Positions 43,991 through 52,383 of a stretch of 64,000 bases of DNA are shown here, one piece after another. The DNA is taken from contig NZ_CP145605.1 of the NCBI RefSeq assembly GCF_036884255.1, forward strand, positions 4,402,001 through 4,466,000, in the 5' to 3' direction. Made by a program: the position numbers and the translations under genes. The notes beneath the pieces were generated by a model. The model did no database searches. It was not told the origin of the DNA and saw only the letters and a list, made by a program, of their open reading frames with translations. The DNA is from Paenibacillus tundrae (lineage in GTDB: Bacteria > Bacillota > Bacilli > Paenibacillales > Paenibacillaceae). Positions within the stretch are counted from its first letter, which is position 1. The number at the start of each line of letters is the position of its first letter.

Positions 43991-44257
43991 TTGAAGCCTT
44001 CAACGAAAATTCCATCTAGCCAGCGCCGCCGCACATCGCAATCACAGTCGGCTTCCAGGCTTTCCAAACCTACTGCGCACATTAAAAACAAATCCACCAA
44101 TTCAGCCAATCAGCGCAATTCCACTCCCATCACAAGCAGTACGTTGGATCAGCTTGCTGTTATCGCGGCAATACTTTCCTTGATCGCGGCTGCCATCGGG
44201 CTGTATATCGCCTGGAAATCCTTAAGTATCCCAGACCAGACTGCTGTTGTGGTATAA
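43991..44257 (+). CDS. tail-anchored small membrane protein
   Basis: 88 residues: the first 50 are Ser/Thr/Gln/Lys-rich and disordered (TKIPSSQRRRTSQSQSASRL), followed by one membrane helix LAVIAAILSLIAAAIGLYIA and a short tail. The TTG at 43991 sits seven bases after AAGGAGG. A minus-strand frame over the same bases (43837-44109) lacks a start signal and is rejected. Function unknown. Confidence 0.6.
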   Translation: MKPSTKIPSSQRRRTSQSQSASRLSKPTAHIKNKSTNSANQRNSTPITSSTLDQLAVIAAILSLIAAAIGLYIAWKSLSIPDQTAVVV

Positions 44258-44293
44258 GCTGTGCCAACTCAAATGTTTTACACTTGCGATGAT

Positions 44294-44340
44294 TAGTCCT
44301 GCTTCTAAACAATCCATTGGAGGCAGGATTTATCTTTTTC
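44294..44340 (+). terminator. terminator after the tail-anchored protein gene
   Basis: GTCCTGCTTC / GGAGGCAGGAT arms, then TTTATCTTTTTC. Confidence 0.6.
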
Positions 44341-44370
44341 TAATCGACTTATTCTTGGTGAAAAAGCAAA

Positions 44371-44420
44371 AAAAACCTTTCCCCTGAAACGCCGGAACAT
44401 CCCCGGCGTTCCTTGGAAGG
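44371..44420 (-). terminator. strong terminator after the YjcZ gene, part of a structured 3' region
   Basis: Leftward: AACGCCGG / CCGGCGTT inner stem and CCTTCC / GGAAAGG outer stem, followed by eight T. The 65 bases before it (44421-44485) are GC-rich with further pairing and no coding sense; see findings. Confidence 0.75.
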
Positions 44421-44485
44421 GCCATTTACCTACCGGGTTCGGTCACACGTCTGTGCCCCGCCCAATCTTAGAATGGCTGACGAAA

Positions 44486-44614
44486 TTACAGAATGAACGC
44501 ACTGGAGATAATAACCAGCAAAATGAACAATACCAAAATCGCGCCTGTAGATGTCCATGCTCCGCCGCCGAAACCTCCGCAATAACCATAGCCTGCACCT
44601 TTAAGTCCGCTCAT
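44486..44614 (-). CDS. YjcZ family sporulation miniprotein
   Basis: 42 residues: Gly/Tyr-rich head (MSGLKGAGYGYCGGFGGGAW), then the invariant hydrophobic helix ILVLFILLVIISSAFIL. Small sporulation proteins of the YjcZ group are made in the mother cell or forespore in Bacilli. GAAGGGAG precedes the ATG. A second copy lies at 54713-54838. Confidence 0.85.
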   Translation of the reverse strand: MSGLKGAGYGYCGGFGGGAWTSTGAILVLFILLVIISSAFIL

Positions 44615-44721
44615 GAGTGACACTCCCTTCTGTAAGAAAGTACACTATAGACTATGTCTAAGGCTGTTAATTGCTTGGGCAGAACGGAAAGTTTTCCATA
44701 GCGGCTACAGCACCCCGTTTG

Positions 44722-45306
44722 TCACTTTTTATCTAGCTGGGACCACTTTTGAGATAATTCAGCTGGAACATAGGCAGACATATGTTCTAACAATGTTGCT
44801 GGATCTGATTCCAAACTCCATAGACTAAGATGTGAAGTATTCGAAAATCCTTCATGCACGCTATGCTCCACCATCTTCATAAGCGGTTCATAGTACCCTT
44901 TCACATTTAATAGACCCACAGGTTTACGGTGAATACCAATTTGAGCCCAGCATAATACTTCGAACAATTCCTCAAACGTGCCCATACCCCCAGGTAGAGC
45001 GATGAACCCATCCGATAGTTCAGCCATCGTAGCTTTCCGCTCATGCATCGTACCTACCTCGATCAGCTGTGTAAGACCTCCATGTACAATTTCTCCCCGA
45101 AACAGCCCTGTAGGCATAACACCAATCACTTCACCACCATGCTGCAGCGCTGCGTCGGCCACCGCACCCATAAGTCCCATACATGATCCACCATAGACGA
45201 GAGTAAACCCGCCTGTAGCAATTAATTTGCCTAATTCAATAGCTTGCTGTGTATATTCCGGCTGATGACCTGGATTAGAACCTGCAAAAACACATATACG
45301 TTTCAT
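44722..45306 (-). CDS. LOG family protein (YvdD type)
   Basis: 194 residues, Rossmann fold. The motif [12 protein letters not shown] and the earlier [16 protein letters not shown] are those of the LOG (lonely-guy, TIGR00730) family, which hydrolyses nucleoside 5'-monophosphates including cytokinin riboside phosphates; the bacterial role is not settled. ATAAGGAG precedes the ATG. Lies upstream of the YjcZ gene on the same strand with no obvious terminator between, so they may be co-transcribed. Confidence 0.9.
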   Translation of the reverse strand: MKRICVFAGSNPGHQPEYTQQAIELGKLIATGGFTLVYGGSCMGLMGAVADAALQHGGEVIGVMPTGLFRGEIVHGGLTQLIEVGTMHERKATMAELSDGFIALPGGMGTFEELFEVLCWAQIGIHRKPVGLLNVKGYYEPLMKMVEHSVHEGFSNTSHLSLWSLESDPATLLEHMSAYVPAELSQKWSQLDKK

Positions 45307-45401
45307 ACGCCTTCACTCCTTATCTCTTGTTGTTTATCTCACTAGTATATATCACAAATGTCATTGCTATGTTACTCCAATTTACATTCCTACAAGACCA
45401 G

Positions 45402-45434
45402 AAAAGCCCGACCGTTTGCAGCCGGTCGGGCTCC
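45402..45434 (-). terminator. terminator of the 45542-45961 gene
   Basis: AGCCCGACCG / CGGTCGGGCT stem; leftward TTTTCTGG follows. Confidence 0.75.
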
Positions 45435-45541
45435 CATGTTATTACACATCATTTAGAAGGGGTTGTTACACTTAATATAACGGCTAAAGATTAAATCCAG
45501 ATGATCTATACATGAAATGAATATTAAATATATTTATATGT

Positions 45542-45961
45542 TTAACGAATTCCTCGTCGTGAACGCACGACAAACATATATTTGTCCTTGCGAAGAAATC
45601 GACCATCTGCAATCTCAACCTGGTCTTCGTCATGGCGGAGGATGGTGGTGGATAAAGCTACAATCTTGGCTCTTCTCCATATCATCACTTCTGATTTAAA
45701 GTAAATCGCATTATCAAACTGTATGGCTTTCTTCATAACATATCCAACCTTATGCACCTCAGAACGCGCCTTCTTCAAAGGCAGGCTCTCCTCGGGCAAG
45801 GGTCTGATCATTGCGATATTATCGAACGATACCTTGATACGTTTAGGCCCAATCCGTACACAACCCGATTCTTCGTCCCAATCGACCAGCGTTCCTTTTA
45901 ACGGCTCTCGAATACCAGTCGCTCGGTATACAGCTACTTTTCGTCCCACCCAATGTCGCAA
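45542..45961 (-). CDS. hypothetical basic protein
   Basis: 139 residues, rich in Arg/Lys and with short beta-like segments (KVAVYRATGIREPLKGTLVD, GCVRIGPKRIKVSFDNIAMI) that look like an SH3- or Sm-like barrel; no family recognised. The TTG at 45961 follows GAGGGTGAGG; an ATG at 45976 has no ribosome binding site. Directly downstream of ung on the same strand (19 bases), so likely co-transcribed with it. Confidence 0.6.
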   Translation of the reverse strand: MRHWVGRKVAVYRATGIREPLKGTLVDWDEESGCVRIGPKRIKVSFDNIAMIRPLPEESLPLKKARSEVHKVGYVMKKAIQFDNAIYFKSEVMIWRRAKIVALSTTILRHDEDQVEIADGRFLRKDKYMFVVRSRRGIR

Positions 45962-45980
45962 TGTCCTCACCCTCATTTGT

Positions 45981-46649
45981 CTAGTTTTGCGGTATATTCC
46001 AGTCGATCGGTTCAATACCTTTGGAGGTCAAGAAATCATTGGCCTTCGAGAAGGGACGACTGCCAAAGAATCCACGATGAGCCGCAAGTGGACTTGGATG
46101 TGTGGACTCCAACACCAGATGCTTGTCTCGATGGATAAAGGCACCCTTCTTCTGGGCATGACTGCCCCACAGCATAAATACCATAGGCTCCGAACGCTCG
46201 TTCAATTCCCGTATAACAGCATCCGTAAATGTCTGCCAGCCTAGACCTTGATGTGAGTTAGGTTGACCTTCACGTACAGTTAACACATTGTTAAGCAGCA
46301 ATACCCCCTGTTTGGCCCAATGAACCAAATAACCATGTTCAGGGATAGGAAGACCCAGATCAGCATGCATTTCCTTATAGATATTTCTCAAGGATGGTGG
46401 AATGCGTACACCTGGCATAACTGAAAAACTCAACCCGTGAGCTTGGCCTTCACCATGATAAGGGTCTTGTCCAATAATGACTGCTTTGACCTGATGATAC
46501 GGGGTGAGCTTTAGCGCCGAGAACAAATTCTCCTTAGACGGATATACAGTTTGAGTTTTGTACTCTGCCGCCAGCGCATAACGAATTTTATTGAAGTACT
46601 CGGCATTCACTTCTTCATGCAACACCGAATCCCAATCATTTCCAAACAT
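45981..46649 (-). CDS. ung: uracil-DNA glycosylase
   Basis: 222 residues, the usual size of family 1 UDG. It removes uracil from DNA in base-excision repair. VIIGQDPYHGEGQAHGLSFS has the catalytic Asp (GQDPYH) and the Tyr that excludes thymine; HPSPLAAHRGFFGSRPF is the leucine-intercalation loop; LLLNNVLTVREGQPNSH is also invariant. GAAGGAGCCTACATCT precedes the ATG. A 370-base gap with two hairpins lies upstream (46688-46736). Confidence 0.97.
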   Translation of the reverse strand: MFGNDWDSVLHEEVNAEYFNKIRYALAAEYKTQTVYPSKENLFSALKLTPYHQVKAVIIGQDPYHGEGQAHGLSFSVMPGVRIPPSLRNIYKEMHADLGLPIPEHGYLVHWAKQGVLLLNNVLTVREGQPNSHQGLGWQTFTDAVIRELNERSEPMVFMLWGSHAQKKGAFIHRDKHLVLESTHPSPLAAHRGFFGSRPFSKANDFLTSKGIEPIDWNIPQN

Positions 46650-46687
46650 AGATGTAGGCTCCTTCCCCTGGATGAATACGTACCTTT

Positions 46688-46736
46688 GCAGCCATCTAGC
46701 TGGCTGCTAGCTGTGTGAGCCGCTACCGTCGGCTCA
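46688..46736 (-). promoter_or_regulatory. two adjacent perfect hairpins in the ung leader
   Basis: GCAGCCA..TGGCTGC at 46688-46707 and TGAGCCG..CGGCTCA at 46716-46736. Neither is followed by a T run. They could be a leader structure of ung or a binding site. Between 46650 and 46916 no other feature is seen. Confidence 0.35.
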
Positions 46737-46916
46737 TAGACTATCCATCATTTTAACATAACCTAAGACTACAGGCTAGAAATCTGCACACCACCTGCAA
46801 TTTGAGCCTCTCTCTGCTAGTGTACTATGTGCCCCACGAACCGTATTTTAGTTGTTAAACCTATCTAATATTGAGCCACAATGGTATCGAAATACAAACA
46901 CATATGCACATAAGCA

Positions 46917-46960
46917 AAAAACGCCTTCTCCAAGGCGTTATCCATCGGAGAAGGCGCTAG
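46917..46960 (-). terminator. terminator of the M16C protease gene
   Basis: AACGCCTTCTCC / GGAGAAGGCGCT arms; leftward TTTTTTGC. Confidence 0.8.
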
Positions 46961-47020
46961 TTTGTACCATTCAAGTCACGTCAATCACAAGTCAAGTCAA
47001 ATACTTCTGGATGCTTATGA

Positions 47021-49942
47021 TTAATACTTGATCAAATCAAGCGTTTCGTCGAACAAGTCACGTTGTTCCTCAATTTTGCTCTCATTACCAATAACGCACC
47101 GATGTTTCTCCTCAAGGATTGCTGAGATCAGCGGAGCAAAGTTGACGATGTGTGCTTCTGTGGTGCTCAGCACTTCATCTCTTTCTTTCTGGAGGTCTGC
47201 CTCCGTCACATTAGACAAGTAACACTCCAATGAGAAGGTTCCCTCTGCGTATGGAGTTCTAGGCGCATCGAGGTCTTGAATTGCACCAATGATATAACGG
47301 GTCATTTCGCGTGAATCCGCTTTGAAATTTTGCAAATACTGCGGCATCTCTTCGTACACGTTATAGGTTTTCTCTAGGTTAGGATCTCTGTAGGATGCCA
47401 TATAGCTGTCGCCACTCCGTCTGAAACCTGTCATACAACCATATGCGCCACCTTTAGCGCGAATATTTGTCCATAAATAGTCCAGTGACAGAATTCCCTG
47501 CAATACGCGAAGCGAGCCTGTATACTCGAATCCTTTATGGATGAAGTTGCCTGTCTGCACGACGTACTGAACCTCTGATGGAGACTTGAAGCCCTCATTG
47601 TGATGGACTGCTTGGAACTCAGTATGTTCTTTAACAACCTCTTGCGTGTATAGCTTCGCTTTTAGTTTCGATACGTGCTGCTCTAGACTAGCATATCCTT
47701 GATCATCAGCCGTATAACTTACCAGTAGATTCTCAGGTCTAAAGATCATTCCTGTCAGTTCTTTCAGACGGTTCGTTAGTTCTTCTTTGCGATCTTCATA
47801 ATTTGCCTGCAGCTCCTCAAGCCACTGATAGAACGCCACGCCACTTACCGCTTCACGAAAAGCAGCTACGGCTGAATGCTTGGCAGAGGATCTGCCCATT
47901 GCTGCCGAGTGTCCACTATTGATCAAGCTACGCTGCAATCTGCCCTTCAATTGGGAAATGATCTCGTACAACCGCTTCGTATCGTGGAACTGCGAAGTCA
48001 GTACAATCTCCTCAATCATATCAAAAGCAAAATCCAGCTTATCATATAGAATTTTAGCTTCAATCTCAAAATGAGCTTTATACGTATTATATTGACGAGC
48101 ATCGGCGCTCGCCCCTACGCTGGCACTGATTCCACCGGAATGGATGTGGATTTCATTGGACAGACCATTGAATTTGAAGTTTGCGGTATCCACGTAACCT
48201 AACACACTTTTCAAAAGTCCTAAGTACGGCTGTAGATGCTCGGGAACTTCCTTCACATTAAACAACAATTTCAGATATCCAATTCCGTTCGTGTACAGAT
48301 TGTGATGTACAATCGTTGTTCCCTCGACGGACTTTAATGTATTCGATAATTTGGACGCTTGCGGATCGATATCTTCAATCGACAAGGTTGGAATGACCTG
48401 CTGTTGTTCTTTCGTTGAAGGTGCATTCTGATAATCCGCGAGTTCCTTGGTACGTTGAACCAGTTGCTCGATCTCTTCCTTACTCAGACTGGCTTGGAGT
48501 GATTTCAAACGCGATTTCAATGCCTCTTCCTTACGCAAACTGAGTCCTTTATCCGGAGTCACGGCCACAAACGACGTGTGCGTATTTTGCAATAAATATT
48601 GCTGAATCAATTGCTCGAAATATCCTTCGTTCATCTTCGTTCTGAGCGAAGCAAATACGGCATTGGCCTCCAAATGGGTGAACGGTGCCTTGTCGTCATA
48701 TAACCAGCTCTGTAGCGTATAGAAGCCGTAGATCAGCCCTTTAGGCATTCTTCCAAAGTCTGCTTCCCGATGATTAAATTCATATGAATTAATTCCGGCT
48801 AGAAGTGCTTTCGGATCGATCCCTTCGCGCACAACGCGCTCAAGCACTTCGTGAACCGTGTCGAGGAACACCTGTTTACTCTCCAAATTACTCTTCTTCA
48901 GCCCAATCGTCATGACCGGCTGGTACAAGCTATCATCATATGAGCCATATACGTCCTTGGCAATTCCTTTGTCGAGCAACGCCTGCTTCAATACCGCACC
49001 TGGAGCATTCAGAAGCGCATATTGTAATATTTGAAAGGCGATATTCAGCTCTTGATCCAGGCTTGTTCCAATAACTGCATTATAGGTTAAGAAGCTATTG
49101 TCCACTTCCGACTCTGTCGTTCCAGCCGAATACGTTTGTACCACATCGACACGTTCACCAAATGAAGGCTGCAGCTCAATCTCCGAATCTGTCTCCATCC
49201 GATCGTATTGACTCAGGTACGTTTCATCCAACCACTTAAGCTTCTCTTCCATATCCATGTCTCCATACAAATAAATGAAGCTATTAGAAGGATGATAATA
49301 CTTCGTATGGAAATCCAAGAGTCCTTGATAAGTTAGATCTGTAATCTCGTCCGGGATGCCTCCCGATTCCTTGGAGTACGTTGTGTCTGGGAATAGAGAA
49401 TTGAGCACGGCTCTACGAACAATCCGTTCAGGTGAAGAAAAAGCACCCTTCATTTCGTTGTAAACAACGCCGTTATATGTTAATTCATCCTCTGCAGAAG
49501 GTAACTTGTAGTTCCAACCTTCCTGCAAAAATATTTTTTCGTTCTCATAAATATTCGTATTTAACACCGCATCCAGATAGATGTCCATCAAATTATGAAA
49601 ATCATGCTCATTACGGCTTGCAATAGGATAGATCGTTTTGTCCGGGTACGTCATTGCATTCAGAAATGTGTTGAGTGAACCCTTCAACAATTCAACAAAT
49701 GAATCCTTCGCTGGAAACTTCTTAGAGCCGCATAATACGGAATGCTCCAGAATATGAGGTACGCCCGTATTATCGCTAGGTGGTGTTCTAAAACCGATAC
49801 TAAATACTTTATTGTCATCTTCATTGGACATAAGGACAATTTTGGCGCCTGACTTTTTGTGTTCCAGCAAGTAGCCGTCAGATTTCAGTTCCTCCATCCT
49901 GCGTTCTTGGATTACTTGATAAGACTGAAGCTGTTTCAACAT
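47021..49942 (-). CDS. insulinase-family M16C metalloprotease (presequence protease-like)
   Basis: 973 residues, the two-half clam-shell architecture of PreP/Cym1. The inverted zinc motif HxxEH is HILEH at 63-67, and the third ligand is within VYNEMKGAFSS (about 140-150). LCGSKKFPAKDSFVELLKGS and the C-terminal GAYGCMTGFRRSGDS are family hallmarks. Such enzymes degrade oligopeptides of 10-65 residues in an enclosed chamber; the bacterial substrates are not well defined. No signal peptide, so cytosolic. GAGGACTCGACAT precedes the ATG. Confidence 0.93.
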   Translation of the reverse strand: MLKQLQSYQVIQERRMEELKSDGYLLEHKKSGAKIVLMSNEDDNKVFSIGFRTPPSDNTGVPHILEHSVLCGSKKFPAKDSFVELLKGSLNTFLNAMTYPDKTIYPIASRNEHDFHNLMDIYLDAVLNTNIYENEKIFLQEGWNYKLPSAEDELTYNGVVYNEMKGAFSSPERIVRRAVLNSLFPDTTYSKESGGIPDEITDLTYQGLLDFHTKYYHPSNSFIYLYGDMDMEEKLKWLDETYLSQYDRMETDSEIELQPSFGERVDVVQTYSAGTTESEVDNSFLTYNAVIGTSLDQELNIAFQILQYALLNAPGAVLKQALLDKGIAKDVYGSYDDSLYQPVMTIGLKKSNLESKQVFLDTVHEVLERVVREGIDPKALLAGINSYEFNHREADFGRMPKGLIYGFYTLQSWLYDDKAPFTHLEANAVFASLRTKMNEGYFEQLIQQYLLQNTHTSFVAVTPDKGLSLRKEEALKSRLKSLQASLSKEEIEQLVQRTKELADYQNAPSTKEQQQVIPTLSIEDIDPQASKLSNTLKSVEGTTIVHHNLYTNGIGYLKLLFNVKEVPEHLQPYLGLLKSVLGYVDTANFKFNGLSNEIHIHSGGISASVGASADARQYNTYKAHFEIEAKILYDKLDFAFDMIEEIVLTSQFHDTKRLYEIISQLKGRLQRSLINSGHSAAMGRSSAKHSAVAAFREAVSGVAFYQWLEELQANYEDRKEELTNRLKELTGMIFRPENLLVSYTADDQGYASLEQHVSKLKAKLYTQEVVKEHTEFQAVHHNEGFKSPSEVQYVVQTGNFIHKGFEYTGSLRVLQGILSLDYLWTNIRAKGGAYGCMTGFRRSGDSYMASYRDPNLEKTYNVYEEMPQYLQNFKADSREMTRYIIGAIQDLDAPRTPYAEGTFSLECYLSNVTEADLQKERDEVLSTTEAHIVNFAPLISAILEEKHRCVIGNESKIEEQRDLFDETLDLIKY

Positions 49943-50322
49943 ATGTCGAGTCCTCCATTAAAAATGTATTTGGTTAACTTTGAGCTCCGCAAGATAAAGG
50001 TAATATATGCCTATAGCCAGTATACACCAACATCCCTTGTCTTCATAACGACCACCACGGGATTGCTTCATTCCCCATCCCACAATGCCCCACAAAAAAA
50101 GATCGGACACTGATCTGAACGCAAAAAAATGCAACACAAATATGAATATTCAGCTATACTGTACCTAAATATTCATAGCCAACATTGGCGGAGGTTTTAA
50201 ATTTGTCTAAGTACACTAAATTCTATGTATTATTCAACTCTGTTAATAATCCTCAGCTTTATTAAATACAGAAATTCCAAAAGTTAATCGCGCTTATGAT
50301 TCAAGACCCTCATTTGAAAGTA
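49943..50322. other. intergenic region with a possible decayed short gene
   Basis: No secure gene. GGAGG eight bases before a TTG near 50203 opens a 20-codon frame (MSKYTKFYVLFNSVNNPQLY) ending in TAA, and one base-shift later another open stretch runs for about 25 codons (NTEIPKVNRAYDSRPSFESI). Could be the wreck of a small gene. Confidence 0.3.
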
Positions 50323-50364
50323 TAAAAAAAAGGAAATCCCCTGATATATCAAGGAATTTCCTTT
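50323..50364 (-). terminator. terminator of tRNA-Leu
   Basis: Leftward AAAGGAAATTCC / GGGATTTCCTTT arms with TTTTTATAC. Confidence 0.75.
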
Positions 50365-50376
50365 TCTCTTAATGGA

Positions 50377-50462
50377 TGCCGAGGACCGGGATCGAACCGG
50401 TACGGTAGTCACCTACCGCAGGATTTTAAGTCCTGTGCGTCTGCCAATTCCGCCACCCCGGC
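50377..50462 (-). tRNA. tRNA-Leu (anticodon TAA)
   Basis: 86-base class II tRNA: acceptor GCCGGGG/CCTCGGC, anticodon arm CAGGA CTTAAAA TCCTG, long variable arm GCGGTAGGTGACTACCGT, T-arm ACCGG TTCGATC CCGGT, discriminator A, no CCA. The terminator lies just downstream. Confidence 0.93.
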
Positions 50463-50563
50463 ATGATTATGTATTTCTCAATCAAATGTGGCGACAAGAA
50501 ATATCTTATCATGTATTTTAATAATATGCAACACTTTTCCGAAAAAATATTTCTAAAATGAAA

Positions 50564-50626
50564 CAGGCACCACCGGCGTAAGCCAGCAGTGCCTAGAAAG
50601 GTCGAGTTGCGGTCTCGAACTTTCTT
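50564..50626 (-). terminator. tandem hairpins after the general stress protein gene
   Basis: AGGCACCACCGGC / GCCAGCAGTGCCT and AAAGGTCGAG / CTCGAACTTT, two consecutive stems; only a weak T-rich stretch follows leftward. Confidence 0.5.
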
Positions 50627-50736
50627 ATAAACCATCTATATTAAGGGAGGTGTAAGGTAAGAATACCTCCCCAACATTAAAGAAACCTAAAATCAGGATT
50701 AAATTAAGCTAAAAAAGAAAAAAAGTTCACATTTGG

Positions 50737-51192
50737 TTAGTCACGCTTCATGATAATAGGCGTGATCCGAGCAATCTCGTCTTCACTGGTTTCCACAATC
50801 ACAAGCAAATGTTGTTGCATAAGCCATTGCTCATAATAGTTTGCGTCATCCTCAGAGATACCGGCTTCCGTCAGGGTAAGTACAAAATCATCGGTCTCTT
50901 CACCGATTTCATTACCAGCAAGCCGGCGAACGGCCTTCCCAGCAGACATCGTTTGATCCTTACGTTTACCTAGCGCTGCTAGCACCCCCTTAAAGGCTCC
51001 TAATGCTCCATCAGTGCCTGCGCCCTTAAGTGGTTTAGGTAAACCTGCCTTCTCACTGATCAACTCCAAATCAAGCTGTTCTTTAGCGACTACGCCGAGT
51101 GAATCGGAATCAACTCCTGCCTGTCGAAGCTGATTCAGCATTAAAATGGCTTCGTTCTCAGTACGTACCATTCCAATCAATAACTTTGTCAT
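50737..51192 (-). CDS. general stress protein, YflT-like
   Basis: 151 residues. The N-terminal LLIGMVRTENEAILMLNQLRQAGVDSDSL is the YflT/general-stress-17M type domain; the middle TDGALGAFKGVLAALG is a glycine zipper-like helix. Such proteins are stress induced (SigB regulon in Bacillus); the function is unknown. AAGGAGGATTTCGT precedes the ATG. Single gene. Confidence 0.75.
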   Translation of the reverse strand: MTKLLIGMVRTENEAILMLNQLRQAGVDSDSLGVVAKEQLDLELISEKAGLPKPLKGAGTDGALGAFKGVLAALGKRKDQTMSAGKAVRRLAGNEIGEETDDFVLTLTEAGISEDDANYYEQWLMQQHLLVIVETSEDEIARITPIIMKRD

Positions 51193-51417
51193 ACGAAATC
51201 CTCCTTAACATACATGCTTTAGCTTCAGTACCCTTTATAACCCTCTAACTGAAAAAAACAAACGCTAATCACGCGATAAGACGAATCACCTAACCCAAAA
51301 AGTCACTTCTCTTCTGGAAATTCATACCTAGTTCTGATAGACTATATAAAGAAGACAAATTAACCATTGAAATTATTGACATATCGAATCTAATCTCATA
51401 ACCAGGAGAAATGACAT

Positions 51418-51639
51418 ATGAACAAAGAGGTAGAAATTGCCATCCGTCGTAATCAACAAATTATGGTTCGTAATACAAGCGGTCAATCTGTAACCGGATT
51501 TCCAGAACGCTCTGCCGATTCCTCCATCCTCCTTCTACGCACAGTACAAGGGAACCTCTGGATTCCGTTTGAGGAAGTTGAGCAGGTCACACGCCTGTTA
51601 AGCATTCGTTCGCATCATCTAAGCAGCATGGCACTGTGA
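51418..51639 (+). CDS. small conserved protein, function unknown
   Basis: 73 residues. EIAIRRNQQIMVRNTSGQSV and VQGNLWIPFEEVEQVTRLLS suggest a compact beta-barrel of the WYL-like or YolD-like kind (WIPFEEV is typical of YolD-type C-termini). CAGGAGAAATGACAT precedes the ATG. A bidirectional terminator follows. Function unknown. Confidence 0.65.
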   Translation: MNKEVEIAIRRNQQIMVRNTSGQSVTGFPERSADSSILLLRTVQGNLWIPFEEVEQVTRLLSIRSHHLSSMAL

Positions 51640-51684
51640 GTAGCCGTTTGTAGCCAGCAGTGAATCGATTGAATCATCAGACGT

Positions 51685-51724
51685 TGAAGAACGCCAGACT
51701 TTGAGAAGTCTGGCGTTCTTCATT
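51685..51724. terminator. bidirectional terminator
   Basis: AAGAACGCCAGACTT TGAG AAGTCTGGCGTTCTT, 15-base perfect stem. Confidence 0.85.
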
Positions 51725-51765
51725 ACTATACAACACTATACAACTAGGATCTGTCTTAGATCTTG

Positions 51766-52257
51766 CTATTCAACTACAAACTTCACTCGTGTTCCATTTG
51801 GATATGTACTAAGTTGATTGCCGACCCATGAACCTGCTCCGCGATTGTCCTTTGGCGTAATGTATTGGATATCTGCATTAGCCCCACCCTCTGCACACAT
51901 AGCCATTGGCCACTCGTCTCGATCCTTCCCCTTCTTCACTGGCACTCCCTTCAGCGAAAGATCCCGATTCGTCTCGGCACCATCACGATCAATCGTACAC
52001 ACATCAGAATGCCCTGCCTTAACGGCCGACCGAATATGATTAGCTGTCTCTGGGTAGCGTTCAGAAGGGAAGATCAGCGTATGATCTACACCTTGGCTAC
52101 TACTCCCATTAAATATAGAAGTCCAATCCCCCAGCTTATAATCTCCATTAAACCACGCGAAACAGGCGACTAGAGCAAGCGTGACCAATGTAACCCATTG
52201 CTTTTTCACCCTGGCCGTTCCTTTATTTCTTCTCTTTCTTGTGCGTTTACGCGTCAT
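51766..52257 (-). CDS. NucA/NucB-type deoxyribonuclease, membrane-anchored or secreted
   Basis: 163 residues: very basic N-terminus, one hydrophobic segment (about 20-38, uncleaved anchor or signal peptide), then a NucB-like domain. ICTIDRDG..-type [16 protein letters not shown], the catalytic [13 protein letters not shown] and [20 protein letters not shown] match the NucB core (Asp/Glu-Asn metal-dependent non-specific DNase). In Bacillus NucB is sporulation-induced and degrades extracellular DNA. GGGGGAGAGGCAGC precedes the ATG. Divergent-free single gene. Confidence 0.85.
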   Translation of the reverse strand: MTRKRTRKRRNKGTARVKKQWVTLVTLALVACFAWFNGDYKLGDWTSIFNGSSSQGVDHTLIFPSERYPETANHIRSAVKAGHSDVCTIDRDGAETNRDLSLKGVPVKKGKDRDEWPMAMCAEGGANADIQYITPKDNRGAGSWVGNQLSTYPNGTRVKFVVE

Positions 52258-52324
52258 GCTGCCTCTCCCCCATTCATCATTACATTATATAGAACATTCG
52301 TTCGTGGAACAACGGAAATGTGCA

Positions 52325-52360
52325 GAAAAAAAACAGCCCGGATCGCTCCCGAACTGCCCT
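52325..52360 (-). terminator. terminator of the LOV histidine kinase gene
   Basis: Leftward CAGTTCGG GAGCGAT CCGGGCTG stem followed by eight T. Confidence 0.8.
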
Positions 52361-52383
52361 CTTCCGATCATATAATCATCCTT

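Noticed and set aside
43837..44109. 90-residue minus-strand frame overlapping the tail-anchored protein gene
   Set aside because: No ribosome binding site, whereas the plus-strand gene has AAGGAGG and a clear membrane helix.
44371..44480. Known riboswitch or SRP/6S RNA
   Set aside because: I compared the visible motifs with SAM, TPP, FMN, glmS, ZTP, fluoride, SRP and 6S features from memory and none fits, so it is listed only as an unknown structured region.
45723..46244. 173-residue plus-strand frame across ung and the neighbouring gene
   Set aside because: Opposite an unmistakable uracil-DNA glycosylase; spans two genes; no start signal.
50426..50635. 69-residue minus-strand frame ending PGWRNWQTHRT
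   Set aside because: Its end is the 5' part of tRNA-Leu read as protein, a common artefact.
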